DNA of 55,239 nucleotides from Bacteroidales bacterium (GCA_016290385.1 JAEETO010000005.1:1-55239), one strand, 5' to 3'. Shown: positions 16,017 through 27,223, counted from the stretch's first letter. The notes: generated by a model not told the origin, from the letters alone. Numbers and translations: made by a program.

Positions 16017-18481
16017 TGCACTACAACAGTTGTGGAATTCTTGTCCTTGCCCAGTTTCACCTTCAACTTCGCGTCGGCGGGGAGACCTTCGATGATGGCC
16101 TCCGAGACCGGGTCTTCGACGTAACGCTGGATGGCGCGCTTCAGCGGCCGGGCGCCGAACTTCGGATCGTAACCCACGTCGGCGATGAACTTCTTGGCCG
16201 CCTTGTCGATCGACAGCGAATAGCCCAGCTCCTTCATGCGCTTGTGCAGTTCCTTCAACTCGATGTCGATGATCTTGTAGATGTCCTCCTGCGTCAGCGA
16301 ATTGAAATAGATCTGCTCGTCGAGCCGGTTCAGGAACTCCGGCGTGAAGACCTTGCCCAGTGCCTTGTCAATCAACGCATTCTGCGAAGCCGAACGATCT
16401 TCCGTCCCCGTGGAGAAACCGATCCCCCGGCCGAAATCCTTCAGCTCCCGGCTGCCCACGTTCGACGTCAGGATCAGGATCGTGTTCTTGAAATCGATGT
16501 AACGGCCCGCACTGTCTGTCAGACGGCCTTCGTCCAGCACCTGCAGCAGCAGGTTGAAAATGTCGGGATGCGCCTTCTCGACCTCGTCGAGCAACACGAC
16601 CGAATAGGGCTTGCGGCGCACCTGCTCGCTGAGCTGGCCACCCTCGTTGTAACCCACATAGCCCGGAGGCGCACCGATCAGCCGGCTCGAGGAGAACTTC
16701 TCCCCGTATTCGCTCATGTCGATCCGGATGATGTTGTCGGCCGAATCGAACATGTATTCCGCAATCTTCTTGGCCAGATGCGTCTTGCCCACGCCCGTCG
16801 GTCCCAGGAACAGGAAGGTGCCGATCGGCTTGTTCGGATCCTTCAGGCCGGCCCGGTTGCGCCGGATGGCCTTCACGACTTTCGACAGCGCCTCGTCCTG
16901 CCCCACGACCACGCCACGCAGCACTTCCTCCATCTTCAGCAACCGCTCGCCCTCGCTCTCCGCCACTTTATAGACCGGGATGCCCGTCATCACGGAAACG
17001 ACACGGGAGACCGTCTCCTCGTCGACCGTGCGGAAAGCATCCTCCACAGCCCCGGCCGCCTTCACGGCTTCCGCCACTTCCTGCTCCTTCTCGAGTTCCA
17101 GACGGTGCAATTCAGCCGCGCGCTTGAAATCGCCCGCCCGCGCCGCGCTGCGCTTCTCGGCCCGGATGGGCTCCAGCGAACTCTCGAGGCGCACTGCTTC
17201 ATCGGTGCCTTTCATGTCGCCGATATGCACGCGGGCACCCGCCTCGTCGAGCACGTCGATGGCCTTGTCGGGTAGGCAGCGGTCTGAGATATAACGCTGT
17301 GAGAGCGTGATGCAGGCCTTGACTGCTGCGTCTGTATAGCGGACATGGTGATACTCCTCGTACCGGGATTTGATGCCCTGCAGGATCGCGAGGGTCTGGG
17401 CGTAGTCCGTAGGCTCGACCAGGATCTTCTGGAAACGACGTTCCAGCGCTGCGTCCTTTTCGATGTGTTCGCGGTACTCGTCGAGCGTCGTGGCGCCGAT
17501 GCACTGGATCTGGCCGCGGGCCATCGCCGGTTTCAGCAGGTTGGCCGCGTCGAGCGAACCGGGCGAACTGCCGGCCCCCACGATGGTGTGGAGCTCGTCG
17601 ATGAAGAGGATCAGGTCGGGATTCTTCTTGATTTCGTTGAGAATGGCTTTCACGCGCTCTTCGAACTGGCCGCGGTACTTGGTACCGGCCACCAGCGAGC
17701 CCATGTCGAGCGAGATGATGCGTTTCGAAAGCAGGGAGCGCGGCACGTCCTTGGCGGCGATGCGGAGGGCCAGGCCCTCCACCACGGCCGACTTGCCGGA
17801 GCCCGACTCACCGATGAGCACGGGATTGTTTTTCTTGCGGCGGCTCAGGATCTGGGCCAGGCGCTCGATCTCCGCCTCGCGGCCGACCACCGGGTCGAGT
17901 TCACCGCTGACAGCCGCCCGTGTCAGATCGTATCCGTATGACTCGACCAGTGACTTTTTGTCAGTCCCCTTTCCGCCCGGAGCGGAAGCAGCTGCACCGC
18001 CATCCGCCTCGTCATCCGGCACGTCAGCCGCCGACATCATGGTCTGCTCCATCACTTCGCGCAGCTTGCCGGGCAGCTTGGCCAGGTCGATGTTGCTGGT
18101 CTCGAGCGCGGTGGTGCAGGCCCCGTGCCACGACATCAGAATCTCTGCCATGAGCTGGGCCGGGGTCACTTCCCCGTGCATGCGGCGGCACGAGAGCAGA
18201 ATCTCCTGCGACTTGTCACTCAGGGAGATAGAGCCCCTCTGCCCGAAGGGGATGGGAACCGGTGCGGCGATCTTGTCTTCGATCTCTTTCTTGACTTTCC
18301 GTATGTCCACGCCCAGCCCTTCCAGGATCTTCACGGCATCGGATTCACGGTAGCGCAGGATGCCCAGGAAGAGATGGTCGGGGGTGGCTATGTAACTGCC
18401 CAGCCGTGCCGCTTCTTCCAGCGCATAGTTGAGCACGATTTTCACTTCATTGGAATATCCATTGTCCATCTTGTCTTTCAT
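16013..18481 (-). CDS. clpC: ATP-dependent Clp protease ATP-binding subunit ClpC
   Basis: 822 residues: N-terminal double Clp-N repeat (residues 5-150), AAA+ domain 1 with Walker A GESGSGKS and Walker [11 protein letters not shown], a UVR-type middle segment (about 430-465) shorter than ClpB's long coiled coil, and AAA+ domain 2 with Walker A GPTGVGKT and [12 protein letters not shown]. An IGF loop (in GRGIGFST) for docking to ClpP is present, which separates ClpC from ClpB. It unfolds proteins for ClpP degradation in the cytoplasm. The first Walker A differs from the usual GEPGVGKT but keeps the lysine. Start: ATG at 18481; Met5 (18469) is an alternative. Confidence 0.93.
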   Translation of the reverse strand: MKDKMDNGYSNEVKIVLNYALEEAARLGSYIATPDHLFLGILRYRESDAVKILEGLGVDIRKVKKEIEDKIAAPVPIPFGQRGSISLSDKSQEILLSCRRMHGEVTPAQLMAEILMSWHGACTTALETSNIDLAKLPGKLREVMEQTMMSAADVPDDEADGGAAASAPGGKGTDKKSLVESYGYDLTRAAVSGELDPVVGREAEIERLAQILSRRKKNNPVLIGESGSGKSAVVEGLALRIAAKDVPRSLLSKRIISLDMGSLVAGTKYRGQFEERVKAILNEIKKNPDLILFIDELHTIVGAGSSPGSLDAANLLKPAMARGQIQCIGATTLDEYREHIEKDAALERRFQKILVEPTDYAQTLAILQGIKSRYEEYHHVRYTDAAVKACITLSQRYISDRCLPDKAIDVLDEAGARVHIGDMKGTDEAVRLESSLEPIRAEKRSAARAGDFKRAAELHRLELEKEQEVAEAVKAAGAVEDAFRTVDEETVSRVVSVMTGIPVYKVAESEGERLLKMEEVLRGVVVGQDEALSKVVKAIRRNRAGLKDPNKPIGTFLFLGPTGVGKTHLAKKIAEYMFDSADNIIRIDMSEYGEKFSSSRLIGAPPGYVGYNEGGQLSEQVRRKPYSVVLLDEVEKAHPDIFNLLLQVLDEGRLTDSAGRYIDFKNTILILTSNVGSRELKDFGRGIGFSTGTEDRSASQNALIDKALGKVFTPEFLNRLDEQIYFNSLTQEDIYKIIDIELKELHKRMKELGYSLSIDKAAKKFIADVGYDPKFGARPLKRAIQRYVEDPVSEAIIEGLPADAKLKVKLGKDKNSTTVVVQ

Positions 18482-18512
18482 TCTTGTTCAATTTGAATGA
18501 ATCGCAAGTTAG

Positions 18513-18520
18513 CAAAAATA
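18513..18520 (-). promoter_or_regulatory. -7 element for clpC (TATTTTTG)
   Basis: On the minus strand TATTTTTG matches TAnnTTTG exactly, 31 bases upstream of the clpC ATG. The -33 position lacks a clean TTTG, so only the -7 box is claimed. Confidence 0.5.
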
Positions 18521-18535
18521 TTGCCGAAATAATAA

Positions 18536-18567
18536 TTTGTATTACTCATGAAAAATCCGTATTTTTA
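18536..18567 (+). promoter_or_regulatory. promoter for gyrA
   Basis: TTTG at 18536-18539, 20-base spacer, TATTTTTA at 18560-18567 (one mismatch to TAnnTTTG). It gives a leader of about 30 bases to the ATG at 18603. It lies back to back with the clpC promoter. Confidence 0.55.
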
Positions 18568-18602
18568 CACGATATTTTGAAAGCAATTGAATAGCATAAA
18601 AA

Positions 18603-21128
18603 ATGGAGATTGAAGAAGAGAATGGCGGTAGGATCATTCCTATCAATATAGAAAATGAGATGAAGTCGGCCTACATTGACTATTCCATGTCAGTGATCGT
18701 GGCCCGAGCCTTGCCCGATGTCCGGGACGGACTGAAACCTGTGCACCGCCGCGTGTTGTTCGGCATGAGCAACCTTGGCGTCACCTATAGCGGAGGCGTG
18801 AAAAAGTCGGCGCGTATCGTCGGCGACGTCCTCGGTAAATATCACCCCCACGGCGACTCCAGCGTCTACGACGCCATGGCCCGCCTCGCCCAGCCCTGGA
18901 ACCTGCGCTATCTGCTCGTCCACGGCCAGGGCAACTTCGGTTCCATCGACGGCGACCCCGTCGCGGCCATGCGATACACCGAAGCCAAATTGCAGAAACT
19001 GGCCGAGGAAGTACTGGCCGACCTCGACAAGGATACCGTCGATTTCAAACCCAACTTTGACGAATCGCTCCAGGAGCCGACCGTCCTGCCGGCCAAGGCC
19101 CCGCTGCTGCTGATGAACGGCTCCAACGGCATCGCCGTGGGCATGGCCACCAACATGGCCCCACACAACCTCGGCGAATGCTGCGACGCCATCTGCGCCT
19201 ATATCGACAACCCCGACATCGACGTGGACGGCCTGATGCAGTACATCAAAGGTCCGGACTTCCCCACCGGCGGCATCATCCAGGGCACCCGCGGCATCCG
19301 CGATGCCTTCGAGACCGGCCGCGGCCGCATCGTCATCCGTTCCAAGACCAATATCGAAGTGTCGTCCTCCGGCCGCGAGACCATCGTGGTGACGGAGATT
19401 CCCTACGCCATCAACAAGCGGGAGCTGATCGAACGCATCGCCGAGCTCGTGGAGACCAAGAAACTCGACGGCATTTCCTATATCAACGACGAGAGCGACC
19501 GCGACGGCATGCGCATCGTCATCAAGTTGAAGCAGGGCGCCCCTTCGAACGTGGTGCTCAACAGCCTGTTCAAGTTCACCCCGCTCCAGTCGAGCTTCTC
19601 GGTCAACAACATCGCCCTGGTGGACGGACGCCCGAAACAGCTCAACCTCAAGCAACTCATCAAGTACTACGTACGCCATCGCCACGAAGTGGTCGTGCGC
19701 CGCACCCGCTTCGAGCTCAACAAGGCCCTCAAGCGCGCCCATATCCTCGAAGGCCTGCTCAAGGCCCTCGACATCATCGATGAGATCATCGCCCTGATCC
19801 GTGCCTCCCGCAGCGTGGCCGACGCCCGCGACGGACTGGTGGAACGCTTCGGTTTCACCGTGGAACAGGCCGACGCCATCGTGGAGATGCGCCTCCGCCA
19901 GCTCACCGGCCTGGAACGCGACAAGCTGCAGGCCGAGTACGACGAGCTCGAAAAGATGATCCACTACTACCAGCAGGTCCTCGAGAGCGAGGAGATGCAG
20001 ATGGGCATCATCAAGGACGAACTGCAGGAGCTGAAAGAGAAATACGGCGACCCGCGCCGCTCCGAGATCGCCCTCACGGCCGAGGACTTCAACCCCGAAG
20101 ACTTCTATCCGAACGAGGATGTGGTCATCACCATCTCGCACTACGGCTACATCAAGCGCACCAGCCTGTCCGAATACCGCTCGCAGAGCCGCGGCGGCGT
20201 CGGCGCCAAGGGCAGCACCACCCGCGACGAAGATTTCATCGAGCATATCTACGTGGCCAACATGCACAGTACGCTCATGTTCTTCACACAGAGCGGCAAA
20301 TGCTTCTGGCTCAAGGTCTACGAAATTCCGGAAGGCGCCAAGGCCTCGAAAGGCCGCGCCATCCAGAACATCCTGCCCCTCACGGCGGAAGACCGCATCC
20401 AGGCCTACCTCAACGTACAGGACCTCGAAGACAAGGAATTCACCAACAGCCACTACGTCGTTCTGGCCACCTCCAACGGCACCATCAAGAAGACCCTGCT
20501 CGAGGCCTACTCCCGCCCGCGCGCCAACGGTATCATCGCCGTCAACCTGCGCGAAGGCGACGCCCTGATCGGCGCTGCCCTGACCAGCGGAAACTGCGAG
20601 ATCCTGCTGGCCGGCAACCAGGGCAAATGCTGCCGCTTCGAAGAAGAAGAAGCCCGGGCCATCGGGCGCAATTCGACGGGTGTCCGCGGCATCGACCTGG
20701 AGGAAGACGACTACGTCGTCGGCATGGTCTGCATCGACCCCGCAGAACAGGCGCTCAAACCGCTGGACATCCTGGTAGTCAGCGAGAACGGTTTCGGCAA
20801 ACGCTCCGATCTCGAAGAGTACCGCAAGACCCACCGCGGCAGCAAGGGCGTGAAGACGATCAACATTACCGAAAAGACTGGCAAACTTATTGCATTGAAG
20901 GCTGTCAGCGACGAAAACGACCTGATGATCATCAATCGCTCGGGCATCACGATCCGCATGCCGGCAGACAGCATCCGGGTGGCAGGCAGAGCGACACAAG
21001 GGGTAAAACTCATCAGTATCCGGGAAGGAGACAGCATCGCAGCCGTTTGCGTCGTCAGCAAGGAAGAAGAAAGCGAGAACCCCGTGGTTCCCGAAGAAAA
21101 TACGGAAACAGAAAACAACAATCAATAA
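18603..21128 (+). CDS. gyrA: DNA gyrase subunit A
   Basis: 841 residues. Catalytic tyrosine in AMRYTEAKL; the quinolone-resistance region reads [12 protein letters not shown], with serine and aspartate at the positions equivalent to E. coli 83 and 87, so no classical resistance change is seen. The GyrA box appears as [11 protein letters not shown], which distinguishes gyrase from topoisomerase IV, and the six-bladed C-terminal wrapping domain follows, ending in an acidic tail rich in Glu and Asn. GyrA with GyrB introduces negative supercoils; gyrB is not in the window. A TPR protein gene begins 17 bases downstream and is probably co-transcribed. Confidence 0.97.
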   Translation: MEIEEENGGRIIPINIENEMKSAYIDYSMSVIVARALPDVRDGLKPVHRRVLFGMSNLGVTYSGGVKKSARIVGDVLGKYHPHGDSSVYDAMARLAQPWNLRYLLVHGQGNFGSIDGDPVAAMRYTEAKLQKLAEEVLADLDKDTVDFKPNFDESLQEPTVLPAKAPLLLMNGSNGIAVGMATNMAPHNLGECCDAICAYIDNPDIDVDGLMQYIKGPDFPTGGIIQGTRGIRDAFETGRGRIVIRSKTNIEVSSSGRETIVVTEIPYAINKRELIERIAELVETKKLDGISYINDESDRDGMRIVIKLKQGAPSNVVLNSLFKFTPLQSSFSVNNIALVDGRPKQLNLKQLIKYYVRHRHEVVVRRTRFELNKALKRAHILEGLLKALDIIDEIIALIRASRSVADARDGLVERFGFTVEQADAIVEMRLRQLTGLERDKLQAEYDELEKMIHYYQQVLESEEMQMGIIKDELQELKEKYGDPRRSEIALTAEDFNPEDFYPNEDVVITISHYGYIKRTSLSEYRSQSRGGVGAKGSTTRDEDFIEHIYVANMHSTLMFFTQSGKCFWLKVYEIPEGAKASKGRAIQNILPLTAEDRIQAYLNVQDLEDKEFTNSHYVVLATSNGTIKKTLLEAYSRPRANGIIAVNLREGDALIGAALTSGNCEILLAGNQGKCCRFEEEEARAIGRNSTGVRGIDLEEDDYVVGMVCIDPAEQALKPLDILVVSENGFGKRSDLEEYRKTHRGSKGVKTINITEKTGKLIALKAVSDENDLMIINRSGITIRMPADSIRVAGRATQGVKLISIREGDSIAAVCVVSKEEESENPVVPEENTETENNNQ

Positions 21129-21145
21129 TCTAAACGAAAGAAGTT

Positions 21146-22465
21146 ATGAAGAAAATTCTCATCGCACTGTCGCTCATCCTCTCCCTGACGATGGTCAGTG
21201 CACAGCCCAAGAACGCAGCAGATGCCCAGAAGGCCGTTGCCAAGGCTGAGGCAGCTGCAGCAGATGCAAAGAAGGCTACCAAACCGGCAACCTGGATCGC
21301 CGTCGCCAAGGCGTACATCGAGGCCTATGAACAGCCTTCCAAGAATATCCTCACGGGAACGCCCCAGAGTGAGGTGAAAATCTTCCTGAAAGATCAGAAG
21401 GTTCTCAGCACCAGCCAGAAACAATGCACCGAGGGCAACTACACCGTTGAATCCTACGCTGACAAGGATCTCTACTACAACGAAGCCGGCATCCTCGACT
21501 TCTACCTGGTGACCAAACCGGCCCTCGAAGGTGACATGCTGGCCAAGGCCATCGACGCACTCGAGAAGGCAAAGGCCGTTGACCCGAAAGACTCCAAGGC
21601 CAAAGACATCACCGCTATGATGGAAGACATCCATGGCAAGTATGCCAACGAAGCGCTCTCCGAGTACCTGGCCGGTGACTTCGCCAAGGCAGCTGGTCTT
21701 TTCAAGAAAGCCGCCGATTGCGCCGCCAACCCGCTCCTCGGCAAAGAGGACGCCCAGAACACCTACTACTGCGCCCTCGTATCGAACCTGGCCGGCAACA
21801 AGGAACAGGCCGTCGAGTATTACAAGAAGTGCCTCGACCTGGGTTTCTATCAGGACGGCAATACCTACTCCAACCTCGCCGACGTCTACCGTGCACTGGG
21901 TGACAACGACAACCGCAAGGCCATGCTGGAAGAAGGTTTCGTGAAGTTCCCTGAAAACAGCGGCATCCTGGTCGGCCTGATCAACCTCTACATGGAGACC
22001 AACGAGGATACGGCCAAGCTCTTCGACCTGCTGCACACCGCGCAGGGCATCGATCCGAAGAACGCCAGCCTCTACTATGCCGAGGCCGAGGTCTACAACA
22101 AACTGAAAGATCTGGAGAATGCCGAGAAGCTCTATCGCAAATCCTACGAAGTCGACAACAATTACCTCTATGGCATGTACGGTCTGGGCGCCCTCTATTA
22201 CAACAACTTCGTCGACCTGCGCGAAAAAGCTTCCAACGAGCTGGACGATGCCAAGTACGCCGCCCTCGAGAAACAGATGGAAGAATCACTGCAGAAAGCC
22301 GTCGAGCCGTTCGAGATCGCTTTCGACAACGCCACGGATGCCGATCTGAAGACCGCTTGCGCCGAGCCGCTGAAGACCATCTGCTTCATCTTCCGCGAAG
22401 ATCCGAAGTACATGGAGAAGTACAACAAGTACAACGATTATCTCAATGCCTTAAAAGGTGAATAG
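21146..22465 (+). CDS. secreted TPR-repeat protein
   Basis: 439 residues with a Sec signal (cleavage near VSAQP) followed by an Ala/Lys-rich helical stretch. Tetratricopeptide-like repeats can be followed through most of the protein, for example ALSEYLAGDFAKAAGLFKKAA, NKEQAVEYYKKCLDLG and DLENAEKLYRKSYEVD. It is probably a periplasmic scaffold; no enzymatic motif is seen. Its gene follows gyrA closely, an arrangement that may be conserved in relatives. The last 15 bases overlap the convergent hydrolase gene, and its terminator lies inside that gene. Confidence 0.8.
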   Translation: MKKILIALSLILSLTMVSAQPKNAADAQKAVAKAEAAAADAKKATKPATWIAVAKAYIEAYEQPSKNILTGTPQSEVKIFLKDQKVLSTSQKQCTEGNYTVESYADKDLYYNEAGILDFYLVTKPALEGDMLAKAIDALEKAKAVDPKDSKAKDITAMMEDIHGKYANEALSEYLAGDFAKAAGLFKKAADCAANPLLGKEDAQNTYYCALVSNLAGNKEQAVEYYKKCLDLGFYQDGNTYSNLADVYRALGDNDNRKAMLEEGFVKFPENSGILVGLINLYMETNEDTAKLFDLLHTAQGIDPKNASLYYAEAEVYNKLKDLENAEKLYRKSYEVDNNYLYGMYGLGALYYNNFVDLREKASNELDDAKYAALEKQMEESLQKAVEPFEIAFDNATDADLKTACAEPLKTICFIFREDPKYMEKYNKYNDYLNALKGE

Positions 22466-23239
22466 TTCCGACGCGCTGCCGCGCGGAAGGCAATGCAAGG
22501 ACGCTTGGGAGCCGATGCTCTCAAGCGTTTTTTTTGCGGCGGCCAGGGCGAGGGCCGGGGTGTTGTTGTTGGCGCTCAGATGGCAGAGATACACGTTGCG
22601 CAGGCCCTCGTGCCGACTGCGGACCAGCAGCGAGGATGTCTGTTCGTTGGACAGGTGGCCATGTTGGGTCAGGATGCGTTCTTTCAGCTCTTTGGGGTAC
22701 GGGCCGGTGATGAGCATGTCCACGTCGTAGTTCGATTCCACGACCAGGTGGTCGGCCAGACGCGCATAGCGTACCGCGTCGTCGGTCACTTCGCCCAGGT
22801 CCGTCATCACGGTGAAGCGCTCGCCGGAAAGCGTGAAATGATAGCCCACGGTCTGGGCGGCGTCGTGCGGCACGACAAAAGGCGTGATGCGGAGCCCGCC
22901 GTCCAGCACCATTTCCCGCCCCTCCTCCAGATAGCGTACGCAGCCCTTCAGCTTGCCTGCCGTACAGATATTGTGGCGCAGGGCCTGTTCGAGCGTCCGG
23001 GTAAGATACACGGGTTTGTGGTAGCGCTCCGTGAAAGTTCCCAGGCTGCGGATATGGTCGAAGTGGTCATGGGTCACGAAGACGGCATCGACCGATCCGA
23101 GGTCGATGCCGTGTTCGGCGAGCCGTTTCTTGATGGTGCGTGTCCCGACGCCGAGGTCGATGAGGAAGGACTGGCGGCCGTCGCTGAACCAGTAGCAGTT
23201 GCCGTTGCTTCCACTCGAAAGGCTCAGGAACCGGACCAT
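22451..23239 (-). CDS. MBL-fold metallo-hydrolase, WalJ/YycJ-like
   Basis: 262 residues. It starts with LSLSSGSNGNCYW, the signature of the YycJ/WalJ subgroup of metallo-beta-lactamase-fold proteins. The metal site THDHFDH is followed by VPHDAAQTVGYHF, DLGEVTDDAV and a late His in THGHLSNEQ. WalJ-type proteins are 5'-to-3' exonucleases or phosphodiesterases linked to DNA maintenance and cell-wall signalling in Firmicutes; the role in Bacteroidales is not defined. The C-terminal 25 or so residues are encoded across the terminator of the converging TPR gene and the 15-base gene overlap. It is one base downstream of mtnA. Confidence 0.87.
   Translation of the reverse strand: MVRFLSLSSGSNGNCYWFSDGRQSFLIDLGVGTRTIKKRLAEHGIDLGSVDAVFVTHDHFDHIRSLGTFTERYHKPVYLTRTLEQALRHNICTAGKLKGCVRYLEEGREMVLDGGLRITPFVVPHDAAQTVGYHFTLSGERFTVMTDLGEVTDDAVRYARLADHLVVESNYDVDMLITGPYPKELKERILTQHGHLSNEQTSSLLVRSRHEGLRNVYLCHLSANNNTPALALAAAKKTLESIGSQASLHCLPRGSASELFTF
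22501..22535 (+). terminator. intrinsic terminator of gyrA-TPR unit, inside the convergent hydrolase gene
   Basis: Stem arms ACGCTTGGGAGC (22501-22512) and GCTCTCAAGCGT (22517-22528) with one G-T wobble, loop CGAT, then eight T (22528-22535). It lies 35 bases after the TPR stop and within codons for the hydrolase C-terminus (the segment KKTLESIGSQAS). Confidence 0.88.
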
Positions 23240-23240
23240 C

Positions 23241-24320
<1,080 letters not shown>

Positions 24321-24322
24321 GG

Positions 24323-25150
24323 TCAGATGGCTGCTATGAGGTGGGTTAAGAGGGTCTGCATCTTTTCGGCGGCGGCATCGGCGGCCTGCAGCACGTCGTC
24401 ACCGACGCTGGCCACGTTGTTGTCGTTGTCGAGATTCGACAGGTTGGAGATGACCGACACCCCGAAAACACGCATGCCGCAGTGACGGGCGACGATGACT
24501 TCGGGGACGGTGGACATGCCGACGGCGTCGGCGCCTATGGTCAAGTAAAAGCGCGATTCGGCCGGCGTTTCGAAGGAGGGCCCGGGATTGGCCAGGTAGA
24601 TGCCCTTCTGGAGCTTGATCATCTCGTGGTCGGCGATCCGTTCCGCCTGTTTGATGAGATCCGGATCATACGTGACCGTCATGTCGATGAAGCGTTCGCC
24701 GAATTCGTCCATGTTGGGTCCGGTCAGAGGATTGGGCATGCGGCTGATATGGTCGCGGATGATCATCAGGTCGCCCGTAGCATAGCTGCGGTTGAGGCCG
24801 CCGGCGGCGTTGGTGACCAGCAGTGTCTTGACTCCCAGGGCGGCCAGGACACGGACCGGGAAGGTCACCTGTTCCATCGAATAGCCTTCGTAATAATGGA
24901 AACGTCCCTGCAGGACGAAGACCTGCCTGCCCGCGATGGTCCCGAAAACGAGGTTGCCTTCATGTCCCGGGGCCGTAGCCCGGGCGAAATGGGGTATTTC
25001 GGTATAAGGGACGATGGTGTCAATGGTCACCGCCGAAGCAACCTTTCCCAGTCCGCTGCCCAGCTCAAGGCCGATTTCCGGCTTGCTGCCGCCGATCTGT
25101 TCCCGGATGAAGGCTGCCGCTTCGTGGATTTTCCTGACGCGTTCGTCCAT
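24323..25150 (-). CDS. purine-nucleoside phosphorylase
   Basis: 275 residues from the ATG at 25150; the frame is open upstream, but MDERVRKIHEAA matches the usual start. Trimeric PNP family: GSGLG phosphate loop, FARATAPGHEGNLVFG, NAAGGLN, and ANPGPSFETPAE. Glu in SFETPAE and Asn in SVISNLSN correspond to the residues that bind 6-oxopurines, so it should cleave inosine and guanosine rather than methylthioadenosine. Yet it is the first gene of a unit with mtnA, which would need a methylthioadenosine phosphorylase or nucleosidase step. The pairing therefore leaves the source of methylthioribose phosphate open. Confidence 0.92.
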   Translation of the reverse strand: MDERVRKIHEAAAFIREQIGGSKPEIGLELGSGLGKVASAVTIDTIVPYTEIPHFARATAPGHEGNLVFGTIAGRQVFVLQGRFHYYEGYSMEQVTFPVRVLAALGVKTLLVTNAAGGLNRSYATGDLMIIRDHISRMPNPLTGPNMDEFGERFIDMTVTYDPDLIKQAERIADHEMIKLQKGIYLANPGPSFETPAESRFYLTIGADAVGMSTVPEVIVARHCGMRVFGVSVISNLSNLDNDNNVASVGDDVLQAADAAAEKMQTLLTHLIAAI

Positions 25151-25216
25151 GTCTGTACCCTCTTCGTTTCGATTCAGCAATATTACTAAAAAAAAGGCAA
25201 TTCTCCAATTTTTCAC

Positions 25217-25224
25217 TACCTTTG
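25217..25224 (+). promoter_or_regulatory. -7 element (TACCTTTG) for small membrane protein-NlpC/P60 unit
   Basis: Exact TAnnTTTG match ending 10 bases before the ATG at 25235. The -33 region is A-rich with no clear TTTG. Confidence 0.5.
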
Positions 25225-25234
25225 CGAACAGACC

Positions 25235-25396
25235 ATGAACCTGTTCCAGAAAATCAAGACCTGGTATTCCGCCCAGACCGACACGACGAAAGCCCTGCTG
25301 TGGATCGGCCTCGTCGCCGTCATCGGCATCCTCATCCGCTGGGACGCCGTTGTCGAAGGCATCAAGCACGGATTCAACTTCTATTCATCCAAATGA
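25235..25396 (+). CDS. small single-pass membrane protein (53 residues)
   Basis: ATG at 25235 just after a -7 element; stop TGA at 25394-25396 overlaps the next ATG (ATGA at 25393). The protein has a charged start MNLFQKIKTWYSAQT, one transmembrane helix around residues 20-36 (ALLWIGLVAVIGILIRW), and a short tail ending FYSSK. Codon use looks like its neighbours and the coupling to the cell-wall hydrolase gene argues that it is real. No family recognised. Confidence 0.7.
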   Translation: MNLFQKIKTWYSAQTDTTKALLWIGLVAVIGILIRWDAVVEGIKHGFNFYSSK

Positions 25397-26466
25397 ACCG
25401 GTTTCTCCGCTTGTCGTTCCTGCTGCTGACCTTGCCGCTTGCAATGGTTTCGCATGTTTTCGCGCAGGAAACGGTCATTTCGCAGGGGCAGCCGACGGAG
25501 ATCGAGATGACAGCCGAAGAAGTGGCAGACCATCTGCTCGATTATGCCGCCACCTTCCTGGGCACGCCCTATCGCTACGGGGCGAACGGGCCGAAGCGCT
25601 TTGACTGCACGGGCTACACGCGCTACGTCTTCAAGCATTTCGGCTACAACAAGCTCAGCCGCTCCGCCAAGGACCAGGCAAAGGACGGACGCGAAGTGGA
25701 TATCTCCGACTTCCACAACCTGCAGAAGGGCGATATCCTGCTGCTGGGCAGCCGGCGCAATCCGAAGGTTGTGGGGCACGTCGGTATCTTCATCGGCCTG
25801 GACACGCTGCACAACGATCCGAAATTCATCCACGCCTCCAACCACGGCGTGCGCTACAGCTCGATCTATACCGAATCCTACTACTCCAACCGTCTGCTCG
25901 GTGCCCGGCGCATCCTCCCCGATTTCGTGGACTACAACGTGGAATTCGACAGCACGGCCAGCTACGCGTTCAATCCGGAAGAGGGCGTACACATCGCGCC
26001 GGACAGCCTGGTGCTCTCCGACGCGGACCGGCGCATCGTGCTGTTCGAGAACGGGAAATGGGCGTACGTGGCGGCCGACGGAACCCTGTCGGTTCCGGAT
26101 CAGGGCGGCCGGCTCATCTTGACGGGCGACGGCAACTGGGCTCCCGCCCGCGAAGCGAAAGTCGTCATTCCGGCGACGGCCCTGCTGCCCGATCCCAAGG
26201 ATCTGGAACCGGACACCACGCCGGCGCAGAAACCTGCACCGAAGCCGGCCGTCACGCCGAAAGACACGACGCAGAAGGCCGTGGCCGCAGCCGATACGAC
26301 GGGGCAGACGGCGCAGCCGGAAAAAGTCTATCATACGGTGGTCCAGGGCGACTCCCTCTACCGGATCGCCAGAAAATACGGCACGACCATCGACAAGATC
26401 TGCCAGTTCAACGGCATCACCCCCTCCACCATCCTCAAAGTCGGCCGCAAGCTGCGGGTGAAATAA
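25393..26466 (+). CDS. NlpC/P60 peptidoglycan endopeptidase with C-terminal LysM
   Basis: 357 residues with a signal peptide (cleavage near VFAQE). NlpC/P60 domain at about residues 40-180: catalytic Cys in RFDCTGYTRYVF, His in VGHVGIFIG and a third polar position in FIHASNHGVRYSS. The tail, after a Pro/Lys/Thr-rich linker (about 275-310), is one LysM motif: HTVVQGDSLYRIARKYGTT with QFNGITPSTILKVGRKL. It should bind peptidoglycan through LysM and cut stem peptides in the periplasm. Translationally coupled to the small membrane protein upstream. Converges on the acetyltransferase gene with only 3 bases between stops. Confidence 0.92.
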   Translation: MNRFLRLSFLLLTLPLAMVSHVFAQETVISQGQPTEIEMTAEEVADHLLDYAATFLGTPYRYGANGPKRFDCTGYTRYVFKHFGYNKLSRSAKDQAKDGREVDISDFHNLQKGDILLLGSRRNPKVVGHVGIFIGLDTLHNDPKFIHASNHGVRYSSIYTESYYSNRLLGARRILPDFVDYNVEFDSTASYAFNPEEGVHIAPDSLVLSDADRRIVLFENGKWAYVAADGTLSVPDQGGRLILTGDGNWAPAREAKVVIPATALLPDPKDLEPDTTPAQKPAPKPAVTPKDTTQKAVAAADTTGQTAQPEKVYHTVVQGDSLYRIARKYGTTIDKICQFNGITPSTILKVGRKLRVK

Positions 26467-26469
26467 GGA

Positions 26470-27006
26470 TCAGCAGCTGATCCCCATGATGTAGTCGTTC
26501 ATGTAGTAGCCGTTCCCGATGGGGAAATCGCCCTCGCGGAGAATGGAGAAACCCATGTGCTTATGGAAGTTCACGATGGGGTTGTAGCGGTTGACATGCA
26601 ACTCGATGCGGCAGGGCCAGCCACAGGCGGCATCACGGACGAACTGGAATACATGTCCGACCATGTGGCGGCCGATTCCTTTCCCCTTGTACGCGGGAAG
26701 GAGATACATCTTCTGGAATTCAAACAGATAGGCGCCGTCTTCCTGCAGGCCGAGGGGCTGGATGGAGAAGTATGCGCAGGGCACTCCCTCCATGGAAGTG
26801 ATGAAATAGACATGGCCGTCCTGCTCCATCTGCTTCTGCAGCGAGCGTTCGGAATACATCCAGTCCATCATGTATTCCATCTGCTCCGGGGAGAGGATCG
26901 TGCGGTAGGTATCGCGGAAGCATACGCCGGCCAACTCCCGGATGAGCGGAATGTCCTCCGGGGTGGCGCGACGGATGACCGGACCGGTCGGTTGCGTGCC
27001 TTCCAT
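26470..27006 (-). CDS. GNAT family N-acetyltransferase
   Basis: 178 residues. GNAT fold: N-terminal IRRATPEDIPLIREL, the acetyl-CoA pyrophosphate loop in LLPAYKGKGIGRHM (Q/R-x-x-G-x-G/A pattern), and HVNRYNPIVNFHKHMGF near the C-terminus. The acceptor is unknown. It is the last gene of a minus-strand operon with three small envelope proteins; the spacing to the preceding stop is 4 bases. A degraded copy of its last 17 codons occurs 8.8 kb away at 35248-35301 on the other strand. Confidence 0.88.
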   Translation of the reverse strand: MEGTQPTGPVIRRATPEDIPLIRELAGVCFRDTYRTILSPEQMEYMMDWMYSERSLQKQMEQDGHVYFITSMEGVPCAYFSIQPLGLQEDGAYLFEFQKMYLLPAYKGKGIGRHMVGHVFQFVRDAACGWPCRIELHVNRYNPIVNFHKHMGFSILREGDFPIGNGYYMNDYIMGISC

Positions 27007-27010
27007 GGTC

Positions 27011-27223
27011 TTATTTGGAGAGCCGCTGCTTGAGGATCCCGAGGACGAACAGGGCGATGTTGGTCCAGTTGATCACGGGCTTTCCACCGCCGCCGGAAAA
27101 GAAAGTGCTGACCCGTTGCGAGACCTGGCTTTGCCGGATCTGTCGTTGCACCATGCGCAGGGAAGCCTCCAGCTCATCATAGGTCTGGATGTTCGAAAAA
27201 CCTTTATTGCTTGTCATCTTCAA
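27011..27223 (-). CDS. small protein of unknown function with C-terminal hydrophobic segment
   Basis: 70 residues from the ATG at 27223, or 68 from 27217; either start overlaps the upstream holin-like gene. The N-terminal half is a predicted amphipathic helix rich in Gln and Arg (ELEASLRMVQRQIRQSQ); a Gly-rich turn and a weakly hydrophobic end (WTNIALFVLGILKQRL) follow. Its position in the operon suggests an envelope or stress role together with the neighbouring YtxH-like and holin-X-like proteins. No family recognised. Confidence 0.65.
   Translation of the reverse strand: MKMTSNKGFSNIQTYDELEASLRMVQRQIRQSQVSQRVSTFFSGGGGKPVINWTNIALFVLGILKQRLSK

Noticed and set aside
18690-21125. 811-codon antisense frame across gyrA
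   Set aside because: gyrA is unmistakable on the plus strand; the antisense frame has biased composition and no recognisable domain.
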